NCBI RefSeq assembly: GCF_003386095.1
Contig: NZ_QREG01000003.1
Span: 124,001 to 188,000 of the forward strand
From: Marinoscillum furvescens DSM 4134
GTDB lineage: Bacteria > Bacteroidota > Bacteroidia > Cytophagales > Cyclobacteriaceae
Direction of reading: 5' to 3'
DNA: 64,000 bases
How positions within the stretch are numbered: position 1 is the stretch's first letter; every line of letters begins with the position of its first letter. The notes beneath the pieces were generated by a model, which did not search any database, had not been told where the DNA came from, and worked only from the letters and a program-made list of their open reading frames with translations. The position numbers were made by a program, and so were the translations under genes. Below, piece by piece: positions 42,062 through 49,110 of this stretch.

Positions 42062-43210
42062 TCACTTGAACTTACCGACCAAAGCAAGGACTGTGACCAT
42101 CAATGAGCATAAAATCAGCACCAGGAGTGCATTGGCCAAACCAAACCACTCGGCTAAAAACCCAATAAAAGGAGGCCCTATCAAAAATCCGGTATAACCA
42201 ATGGTAGTCACTGCGGCTATAGCAGACCCTGCGGTGTACCCGGGAGTGGATGCCGCCGCACTAAACAGCACAGGCACTATACACGAATAGCCAATCCCTG
42301 AAATGGAAAAGCCTGCAATCACTAACCAGGCGTGCTGCTGAAACAACGCCACCGCCAAACCCAAAACAGCGATAACACCTCCGACCTGAAGCACACGCTT
42401 GCGCCCCAAAACAGGAATGATCGCATCACCCCAAAGCCGACCAATAGTCATACATAGCGCAAAACCAGAATAGGCAATTCCTACAAGATAAGGGTCTGAC
42501 TCAATAACCTCGGCCATGTATACGCTACTCCAGTCCGCTATAGCACCTTCACACACCATCACACAAAAAGCCATGATGGCAAACAAAAGAAGGAGCCCCG
42601 TAGGCAAAGCAAATTTCTTTTTGGCGGATGCTCCCGCTTCAGTGAGTGATGAAAGAGGGCGCGATACCAGCACCAACAGCAGTGTTGTCACCACAAAAAC
42701 CACCAGCAAGTGCTGATCTACGGCCAGCTGAGCACCGGCAGCCACACTACCCAAACCAGACCCGAGCATGGCACCAATGCTCCAAAGCCCATGACAAGTA
42801 GACATGATTGGATACGGAGTTGCACCCTCGTGAATAGAGGCAGAAGAATTCATGGCGATATCCATGATGCCATTGGTAATACCAAAGAAATACAAAGCAC
42901 AAAGTAGCATCCAAAAATCACCTGGGAGCCCCAAAAAATACAGCGATAGCGCATGCAGTACTCCGAACCAAATAGCGGTACGTCCGGGCTCAAGACGAGA
43001 AATGACCCAACCCGCTACTGGCATCACGGTAAGAGCTCCGAGTGGCGCACCCAGCAAGGCCAACCCAAGGTCCATCTCAGACAAACCCAGAGCATTTTTC
43101 ACATCTGGGATTCGTGTAATCCAGTTGCCAAAAAGGAAGCTGTTGCCAAAAAAAACCAACCCGATAGCACGACTAGGCCTGTCGCTGAGGAAGTGGCTCA
43201 AGTGATTCAC
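42062..43210 (-). CDS. major facilitator superfamily transporter, YbjJ-like
   Basis: A 382-residue 12-helix MFS protein. The A-motif-like loop (GAPLGALTVMPVAGWVISRLEPGR) follows helix 2, and MDIAMNSSASIHE in helix 4 resembles the YbjJ/fucose-type group. Substrate not known. Its start overlaps the HAD hydrolase stop by 4 bp, so the two are coupled, hinting that the transporter takes up or removes a phosphorylated or dephosphorylated metabolite. Confidence 0.86.
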   Translation of the reverse strand: MNHLSHFLSDRPSRAIGLVFFGNSFLFGNWITRIPDVKNALGLSEMDLGLALLGAPLGALTVMPVAGWVISRLEPGRTAIWFGVLHALSLYFLGLPGDFWMLLCALYFFGITNGIMDIAMNSSASIHEGATPYPIMSTCHGLWSIGAMLGSGLGSVAAGAQLAVDQHLLVVFVVTTLLLVLVSRPLSSLTEAGASAKKKFALPTGLLLLFAIMAFCVMVCEGAIADWSSVYMAEVIESDPYLVGIAYSGFALCMTIGRLWGDAIIPVLGRKRVLQVGGVIAVLGLAVALFQQHAWLVIAGFSISGIGYSCIVPVLFSAAASTPGYTAGSAIAAVTTIGYTGFLIGPPFIGFLAEWFGLANALLVLILCSLMVTVLALVGKFK

Positions 43211-43815
43211 AATATTCCCAAGTTTTGAAGCCTTTGTGCCAATTCTTCTGGATTCTTAAAGTGTATCGTCGGAAATCCAAGCTCAGCAGCTGCAGCAATA
43301 TTGTCTGCATTGTCGTCTATAAATAACGCTTCTTCGGCTTTCACCTGATACCTGTCCAACAGCACCTGATAAAACTTTGGATCTGGCTTCACGAGTTTTT
43401 CTTCGCCTGACACCACGATGCCTTCAAAGTGGTCGAAAAACGGATAATCAGGCATAACAAGGGGCAGCGTCTCTGCTGACCAGTTGGTCAGCGCCAATAG
43501 CTGATAATCCTTTTGAGCTATCTGGTTCAAAAGCGCCACAGTACCATCTATCTGCCCGGGTATCATCTCCAACCAGCGGTGCCAATAAGCCTGAATTTCT
43601 TCTCGATAATGAGGGTATTGGTCCGACAGCTCATCTACCGCTTCTTGAAAAGATCGGCCCGCATCCATCTGAGCGTTCCACTGGAGATGACAAATGTCCT
43701 TTAAAAAGGACTCCATTTCTTTTTCATCATCAAAAAGCTGTCGGTATAAATTTCTGGGGTCCCAGTCTATCAGCACTCCCCCCAGGTCAAACACAATAGT
43801 TTTAATCTCTGTCAT
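43207..43815 (-). CDS. HAD-superfamily hydrolase
   Basis: A 202-residue HAD-IA phosphatase. Motif I is FDLGGVLIDW (nucleophile Asp10), motif II is ALTNWSAE, the Lys is in EEKLVKPDPKFY, and motif IV is FIDDNADNI. The pattern of FDLGGVLIDWDPRNLY resembles YihX-type sugar phosphate phosphatases such as alpha-D-glucose-1-phosphatase. Coupled to the MFS gene. No signal peptide. Confidence 0.93.
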   Translation of the reverse strand: MTEIKTIVFDLGGVLIDWDPRNLYRQLFDDEKEMESFLKDICHLQWNAQMDAGRSFQEAVDELSDQYPHYREEIQAYWHRWLEMIPGQIDGTVALLNQIAQKDYQLLALTNWSAETLPLVMPDYPFFDHFEGIVVSGEEKLVKPDPKFYQVLLDRYQVKAEEALFIDDNADNIAAAAELGFPTIHFKNPEELAQRLQNLGIL

Positions 43816-43928
43816 ACCACAAAAAAACGATGTTTTTCACCAAAGTGCTTTGACAATCTATTCCATTTTAGGGTAGATATATTCACACTATGCGACACAA
43901 AAAGGTATTATAGGATAAATTACACCTC

Positions 43929-44795
43929 ATGAGACCGGTAATTGAATCAATTCAAAATAACAGCAACCAAAGCTTCAAGCTAAGCATCTACGATAAAGGG
44001 GCTCCTCCATGTGATGCTGATTACTGGCACATCCATCCCGAATACGAAATTGTCTATATACACAATGGCAGTGGTCCGCGCCATGTCGGATCACATGTTT
44101 CCAATTATTCCGATGGCGAGTTATTACTGCTAGGTCCAAACCTGCCGCATTTACCCCTGGGCAACCAACTTTACCCTGACAATTTCGAGGTGGTTGTTCA
44201 ATTTTCAGAAGTATTCTTCTGGGATAAGGTGGCAGCATTTCCTGAGTGCAAGTCATTAATTGAGCTCAAAAACCGATGCTTGCAAGGACTTGCTTTTGGA
44301 GCTGCTACCCGCCAAAAAGTGAGCTCGTACATACGCCCTGCTGCAAATGCTACAGAGCTGGAAAAACTCCTTTGGCTACTTCGCTTACTGCATGACCTGG
44401 CACATGCCAACGATGCCACCAGCCTGCAAGCCTATCCGGTACACACTGAACAAAAACAGGCCGATTATGACCGGTTGAAAATTATTCTCAGCCAAATAGT
44501 GAACAACTACAGCCAGGAAATCTCTTTAGACCAACTGGCCGCTGATGTGGGGTTGACTAAAAATTCATTGTGCAGGTTTTTCAAAAAACTTACCGGCCAA
44601 AGCATACTCGAATACCTCACCACTTACCGGCTCGAAATCGCCAAGCAGCTTCTCGTACGCCAAGAGCTCTCTATTGCTGAAGTGGTCTATCAGTCTGGTT
44701 TTAACGACCCATCTTTTTTCTACAAAAAGTTCAGGGCTTTTACCGGACTTTCGCCAAAAGCTTTCCAACAAAACGGAAAAGCATCTATGTGCTAA
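43929..44795 (+). CDS. AraC-family transcriptional regulator with cupin domain
   Basis: A 288-residue regulator. The N-terminal cupin (about 20-95, with HIHPEYEIVYI) probably binds a small sugar or related ligand. The C-terminal AraC domain (about 185-285) has both HTH motifs, with SLDQLAADVGLTKNSLCRFFKK and IAEVVYQSGFNDPSFFYKKFRAFTGLSPKAF. No obvious target gene is adjacent; the RDD protein downstream is separated by 69 bp. May control the MFS-HAD pair or itself. Confidence 0.93.
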   Translation: MRPVIESIQNNSNQSFKLSIYDKGAPPCDADYWHIHPEYEIVYIHNGSGPRHVGSHVSNYSDGELLLLGPNLPHLPLGNQLYPDNFEVVVQFSEVFFWDKVAAFPECKSLIELKNRCLQGLAFGAATRQKVSSYIRPAANATELEKLLWLLRLLHDLAHANDATSLQAYPVHTEQKQADYDRLKIILSQIVNNYSQEISLDQLAADVGLTKNSLCRFFKKLTGQSILEYLTTYRLEIAKQLLVRQELSIAEVVYQSGFNDPSFFYKKFRAFTGLSPKAFQQNGKASMC

Positions 44796-44864
44796 GTATC
44801 CGGCCCGCTCATTTTTATATATTTTTTCTTAACTTTTGATTTTAGAACCTAACTCCTTAACACA

Positions 44865-45341
44865 ATGACAGAAACTCAATATGCAGGGTTTTGGCTCCGC
44901 TTTGTCGCCTACCTGATCGATGGAATCGTAGTAGGCATCGTACAGTCTTTTATCATCACCCCATTCCTGGCGTTGTTTGGCCTAAGCCTGACTGCAATGG
45001 AATCTATGGATTACATGTCCGAAGAAGAATCTATTGCCGCAATCATCGGCATGGCTAGTGGCTTTGGTGGCATTATTTTGGTGTCGGCAATTGTAGGCAT
45101 AGCTTATTACACCTTAATGGAAGCCAGTAAATACCAGGCGACACTGGGCAAAATGGCACTCGGCTTGAAAGTGACTGATGAAGCAGGCCAGCCCTTAGAT
45201 CTTGGCAAATCACTACTCCGAAACTTAGGAAAAATCGTCTCTCAACTGATCTTTATGATTGGCTATATCATGGCTGGGCTTACCGCCAAAAAACAAGCAC
45301 TCCATGACATGATGGCCGGAGCACTTGTGATCAAAAAATAA
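44865..45341 (+). CDS. RDD-family membrane protein
   Basis: A 158-residue protein. It begins with YAGFWLRFVAYLIDGIVVGIVQS, an RDD motif in which R and D line the first helix, has about three to four helices, and carries ATLGKMALGLKVTDEAGQPL near residue 97. RDD proteins are proposed transporters or stress-related membrane proteins. No operon partner. Confidence 0.9.
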   Translation: MTETQYAGFWLRFVAYLIDGIVVGIVQSFIITPFLALFGLSLTAMESMDYMSEEESIAAIIGMASGFGGIILVSAIVGIAYYTLMEASKYQATLGKMALGLKVTDEAGQPLDLGKSLLRNLGKIVSQLIFMIGYIMAGLTAKKQALHDMMAGALVIKK

Positions 45342-45346
45342 TCCTA

Positions 45347-45823
45347 TTATTTGGAGAGGCTCTTCATGAGCCTCTCTAGATATACTCTATCAGTGTCATC
45401 AAAAGCAGATAACTGATCACTATCCACATCTAACACCCCGATCACCTCTTCGCCTTTCATTATCGGCACTACAATTTCCGATTTACTATCAGAGCTGCAG
45501 GCTATATGCCCCGGAAATGCATCTACATCCTCTACTACAATGGTTTGAGCTTTTTCCCATGCTGCACCACATACGCCTTTCCCTTTTCGAATTCGAGTAC
45601 AAGCTATAGGTCCTTGAAAAGGTCCTAGCACTAGCTGCTCATCCTTTACCAGGTAAAACCCTACCCAGAAAAACCCCATTCCTGTCCGCAAGGCTGCTGA
45701 AATGTTAGCCATGTTGGCAATGAGGTCATCTTCACCTGAGATCAACGCCTCAATCTGTGGAATAAGTGATTCATACTGCTCCTCTTTTGAGGTTGCGTTC
45801 GAAATGTTCAGGGTTTCTGCCAT
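45347..45823 (-). CDS. free methionine-(R)-sulfoxide reductase (GAF-fold)
   Basis: A 158-residue GAF-domain enzyme. The three catalytic cysteines, Cys75, Cys85 and Cys109 (CTRIRKGKGVC ... HIACSSDS), have exactly the spacing of E. coli fRMsr (84, 94, 118). GVLDVDSD and FFWVGFY are typical. It reduces free Met-R-sulfoxide with thioredoxin. Convergent with the RDD gene, and followed by ribD, 6 bp away in the opposite reading order (same strand). Confidence 0.93.
   Translation of the reverse strand: MAETLNISNATSKEEQYESLIPQIEALISGEDDLIANMANISAALRTGMGFFWVGFYLVKDEQLVLGPFQGPIACTRIRKGKGVCGAAWEKAQTIVVEDVDAFPGHIACSSDSKSEIVVPIMKGEEVIGVLDVDSDQLSAFDDTDRVYLERLMKSLSK
45354..45376. terminator. convergent hairpin at the RDD / fRMsr gene ends
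   Basis: GAGAGGCTC (45354-45362) and GAGCCTCTC (45368-45376) form a perfect 9-bp stem with a TTCAT loop, located at the 3' end of the fRMsr coding sequence. No T-run follows on either strand, so it may be a weak bidirectional terminator or merely a coding feature. Confidence 0.4.
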
Positions 45824-45829
45824 TGTTGT

Positions 45830-46846
45830 TTATCGTCTTATGTATTGCAATTGATCTCCTAAAACGTCCTGCGAACCGAAAGGTTTACCTTTCAGCATGG
45901 GTGCAGCAATACCTGCCTCAAAGCGGTTTTTACTCGTAAAAACCCGCGCTTCGTCCCATAGGCCGGCATTGATAAAATCCTGTGCTGTGCGGCTCCCTCC
46001 TTCCACGATGATGGACTGTACGCCTTGCTGATGTAGATTTTCCAGCACAAAAGCAGAGGTAAGCTTAGGGCTGTGTATCACCTGCTCAGCTCCTGAAACC
46101 AAAGTGGGATTTTCCGTAAAACGAAACGTAGGTACTGAGCCATCAAATAAATGCAATGAGCTGTCTAGTTCACCTTTATGGTCGATGACCACTCGTGTCG
46201 GGTGCTTACCATGCCAATCCCTCACGGTTAATGAAGGATTATCGTATTTAGCGGTGTTTTTCCCCACCAGGATTGCATCCTCTTCGGCTCGCCACTTGTG
46301 CACCAGCTGCCGCGAATAGGCATTGCTGATCCACTTACTATCAAAGTTTTCTCTGGCTACAAAACCATCACTTGTTTGGGCCCACTTCAAGATCACGTAA
46401 GGTCGCTGCTGTTCAAAAGAGGTGAAAAACCGTCGATTGAGAAACCGCCCCTCCTCGCTTAGCATACCCACTTCTACTCGAATGCCTGCGCTTTTGAGAA
46501 TAGCTATTCCTTTGCCAGCTACCAGTGGGTTAGGGTCCTCATTGCAAATCACCACACGCCCTACCTTCTGAGCCACTAGCAAATCCGCACAGGGTGGTGT
46601 CTTGCCGTGATGTGCACAAGGTTCCAAAGTTACATACGCAGTACACCCTTTGATCAACGACTTGTCCTTGACCGCCCGCACAGCGTTAACTTCTGCATGC
46701 GGCCCGCCATACTGCTCATGATATCCTTCACCAATGACTTTACCCTCCTTTACCAGCACACAGCCTACCATTGGGTTAGGGCTTACCCGTCCTATTCCTT
46801 GTTTTGCCAGGTCCAGGGCTCGTCGCATGTAGATGTGCTCATTCAT
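45830..46846 (-). CDS. ribD: bifunctional riboflavin biosynthesis protein (deaminase/reductase)
   Basis: A 338-residue protein from ATG at 46846 (MNEHIYMRRAL). N-terminal deaminase (about 1-145): HAEVNAVRAV and LEPCAHHGKTPPCADLL provide zinc and catalytic residues. C-terminal reductase (about 150-335): YVILKWAQTSDG and VEGGSRTAQDFI. It catalyses two steps between GTP cyclohydrolase II product and lumazine. Divergent from prmC, 20 bp apart. An earlier in-frame ATG at 46882 overlaps prmC and is less likely. Confidence 0.95.
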   Translation of the reverse strand: MNEHIYMRRALDLAKQGIGRVSPNPMVGCVLVKEGKVIGEGYHEQYGGPHAEVNAVRAVKDKSLIKGCTAYVTLEPCAHHGKTPPCADLLVAQKVGRVVICNEDPNPLVAGKGIAILKSAGIRVEVGMLSEEGRFLNRRFFTSFEQQRPYVILKWAQTSDGFVARENFDSKWISNAYSRQLVHKWRAEEDAILVGKNTAKYDNPSLTVRDWHGKHPTRVVIDHKGELDSSLHLFDGSVPTFRFTENPTLVSGAEQVIHSPKLTSAFVLENLHQQGVQSIIVEGGSRTAQDFINAGLWDEARVFTSKNRFEAGIAAPMLKGKPFGSQDVLGDQLQYIRR

Positions 46847-46866
46847 ATTTGGTAACTTAGCTCGCA

Positions 46867-47724
46867 GTGAAAGTGTCCGCAATTTACAAAGAATCCGTAG
46901 CTCAGCTTACCCCTATTTTGGGAGCAGGTGAAGCAGAATCCTCTATTAGCATTTTATTAGAAGATGCATTTGGTATTAGCAGGTTGGATCGGCTGATGCA
47001 GCCAAACACTGAGCTATCCGCAGCGGATCTAAGCCGATTGCAATCGGCCATCCAACGCCTCGCCAATCACGAACCAGTACAGCACATCATAGGTTTCTGT
47101 TACTTTCTGGGCAGGCGATATAAAGTGTCTCCTGACACGCTAGTCCCCAGACCCGAAACAGAGGAACTTGTCATGCACATCGTAGAAAACTACAGAACGG
47201 CGCACGAGCCCATAAAAATTCTCGATGTAGGATCTGGGAGCGGATGCATTGCCATCTCCCTGGATTTATTGATCCAACAAGCCGAAGTGACTGGGTGGGA
47301 CATCAGCCCAAAGGCATTGGAAATAGCCAGGCACAATGCGCTAAACCTGGATTCTTCTGCTTCATTCGAACTGAAAGATGCTCTGAAAGACCTTCCCTTC
47401 AGGTCACTGGATATCATCGTAAGCAACCCACCCTATATTCCAGAAAAAGAGCAACTAGAGATGCACAAAAACGTCACAGACTTTGACCCACCCCTTGCGC
47501 TATTCGTTCCAGATCATGACCCTTTGTTGTTTTACAGAGCTATTGGCCAGATGGGGCGCAAAACATTGGTAGCCGGCGGTAAGTTGTTTTTCGAAATTCA
47601 TGAAAACTTTGGACCAGAAACCAGAGACCTACTGGCAAGCATGGGCTATCAGGAGGTGGAGATTAGGCTAGACCTACAAGGCAAAGACAGGATCGTAGCT
47701 GCTACAAATCCTCCACGACCATAA
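46867..47724 (+). CDS. prmC: release factor N5-glutamine methyltransferase
   Basis: A 285-residue AdoMet-dependent enzyme that methylates Gln in the GGQ motif of release factors. The N-terminal helical domain holds QHIIGFCYFLGRRYKV, then DVGSGSGCIAISL (AdoMet) and VSNPPYIPEKE (NPPY for substrate Gln). Start is GTG at 46867. The 3' end overlaps the convergent TPK-like gene by 23 bp, a fairly long convergent overlap. Confidence 0.95.
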   Translation: MKVSAIYKESVAQLTPILGAGEAESSISILLEDAFGISRLDRLMQPNTELSAADLSRLQSAIQRLANHEPVQHIIGFCYFLGRRYKVSPDTLVPRPETEELVMHIVENYRTAHEPIKILDVGSGSGCIAISLDLLIQQAEVTGWDISPKALEIARHNALNLDSSASFELKDALKDLPFRSLDIIVSNPPYIPEKEQLEMHKNVTDFDPPLALFVPDHDPLLFYRAIGQMGRKTLVAGGKLFFEIHENFGPETRDLLASMGYQEVEIRLDLQGKDRIVAATNPPRP

Positions 47725-48331
47725 ACGGAACACGCTCACAGCTTATTTCCACTTCACCTTCATTCGCAATCTCCAGGTGCTTTTCGGCTGCACTAAACTC
47801 TTGAACATGTGCCTGTGCATCTCTCACCTGCCATTGAGCTTCCGCACCAAGCGACCATAGCTGCAATACACTGCCCACAGGAAGCCATTTTCGATATGTT
47901 TTAGAATGGATAAACAAATGCCGCTTACCTCCGGCGTAGATGACTACATTGAGCTTATGCGCCCACTGCTCCAAAGCACCAATTACTTCTGGCAAGGCAT
48001 CTTCGCTGGTAATGACATTCACCGCCGGATGGCCATCCCGGGCCAATAACATCAGCCCTGTTTGCAAAAAGTCTTCGCCATGAACTGCCATCAGCTTAAC
48101 TGGTTGCTGATCAGCGAGGTATTCTTTCCATTTTTCCATTTGTGGAAAACCAACCAGTGCAAAATCCAGTTTATGATTCATGGACGTATATAAATCGATA
48201 CTGTCCTGACAGCATACCACCACTGGTGACCACTCCAGCAAATGGTGTAACACCCCGGTATCTCGGGCAGCCAGCTGATGCAAGATTAGAGCAGGTTCCT
48301 GCTCATCGCGAACGATATGATGTGATGACAT
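47702..48331 (-). CDS. thiamine pyrophosphokinase-like protein lacking recognisable catalytic motifs
   Basis: A 209-residue protein that starts with SSHHIVRDEQEPALIL, the opening I associate with Bacteroidota thiamine pyrophosphokinases. The C-terminal half (YRKWLPVGSVLQLW) also has the TPK binding-domain feel. However, the expected DG and GDFDS catalytic Asp motifs appear as QDS and VGFP, and no T-D-x-x-K is evident. So it may be a non-catalytic paralogue or a distantly evolved enzyme. It lies 780 bp beyond the thiamine receptor gene on the same strand, with a plus-strand lipoprotein gene between. Function in thiamine binding is inferred. Confidence 0.55.
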   Translation of the reverse strand: MSSHHIVRDEQEPALILHQLAARDTGVLHHLLEWSPVVVCCQDSIDLYTSMNHKLDFALVGFPQMEKWKEYLADQQPVKLMAVHGEDFLQTGLMLLARDGHPAVNVITSEDALPEVIGALEQWAHKLNVVIYAGGKRHLFIHSKTYRKWLPVGSVLQLWSLGAEAQWQVRDAQAHVQEFSAAEKHLEIANEGEVEISCERVPFMVVEDL

Positions 48332-48495
48332 TCGGATATATAAATTTTCAGTGTTATCTTATAAAGATAAATGTATGATCCCTAGGGACTAACGCTAATC
48401 ACAAGCAGCAGTCCAATGTATACTCAGGGCATCAAACTTACAGGCAATATAGATTTTTGACTTGCATCGATTGACAAAACTTGACTTAAAAAGAA

Positions 48496-49068
48496 ATGAA
48501 AAAAACAGGACTCATTGCCATAGTGGCCGTGCTGCTCACAGGGTGCGTAGCAGAGCGGGATTTTGTAGTAGAATATGACTACAGCTATCGCGGAAAATTT
48601 AAACGCTACGACACTTTTGATTTTTTAAATCTGGGGGATACCGTAAACTTCAACGGCCTCAGTGATGGCATGATCAAACGTGAAATAGAACGCCGCATGA
48701 TCTCTCAGGGGTATAAAAAATCCTCTAAGCCCTCAATTTATATTGCTTACAAGGTCTTCTCTAATGACATGAGTTTTAAAGGGTATGACCAGCTGGAGCT
48801 CGAAAGCTGGGACGAGCTATACGCCGAACGTGCGGAAAACGAACGCAACCTGGAGTACATCCGTGAGGCTAAGTATGACACCAAGGAGTATCAACTCAAA
48901 AAAGGTACTCTTCTGATCGATTTTATCGACCGTAAATCACATGGTGTAATCTGGCAGGGGTATGCCAGCGGGTTGTTTGACGATCAGACTTATTTCAGCA
49001 AAGATGTAAAGTATGCCGTCCGAAGCATTTTGAATCAATACAGATTAGTAGCAGCAAGTTACCAGTAA
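48496..49068 (+). CDS. DUF4136-like lipoprotein
   Basis: A 190-residue lipoprotein with LLTGC lipobox (Cys about residue 17). Resembles DUF4136 by the YRGKFKRYDTFDFLN segment after the Cys, an alpha-beta repeat ending in the ISQGYKKSSKPSIYIAY pattern, and VIWQGYASG near residue 155. Such proteins are periplasmic or outer-membrane lipoproteins of unknown role. It is monocistronic, followed by a bidirectional terminator, and sits inside the thiamine region without an evident link. Confidence 0.8.
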   Translation: MKKTGLIAIVAVLLTGCVAERDFVVEYDYSYRGKFKRYDTFDFLNLGDTVNFNGLSDGMIKREIERRMISQGYKKSSKPSIYIAYKVFSNDMSFKGYDQLELESWDELYAERAENERNLEYIREAKYDTKEYQLKKGTLLIDFIDRKSHGVIWQGYASGLFDDQTYFSKDVKYAVRSILNQYRLVAASYQ

Positions 49069-49070
49069 AG

Positions 49071-49101
49071 AAATGTCCGCCCTAAGACAGAGCGGACATT
49101 T
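49071..49101. terminator. bidirectional terminator
   Basis: AAATGTCCGC (49071-49080) and GCGGACATTT (49092-49101) are perfect 10-bp arms around an 11-nt loop, with A/T-rich flanks on both sides. It separates the plus-strand lipoprotein and the minus-strand TonB receptor. Confidence 0.75.
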
Positions 49102-49110
49102 AATTTAGAT

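Noticed and set aside
46847-46882. N-terminal extension of RibD from 46882
   Set aside because: Overlaps the divergent prmC start and the conserved deaminase begins after ATG 46846.
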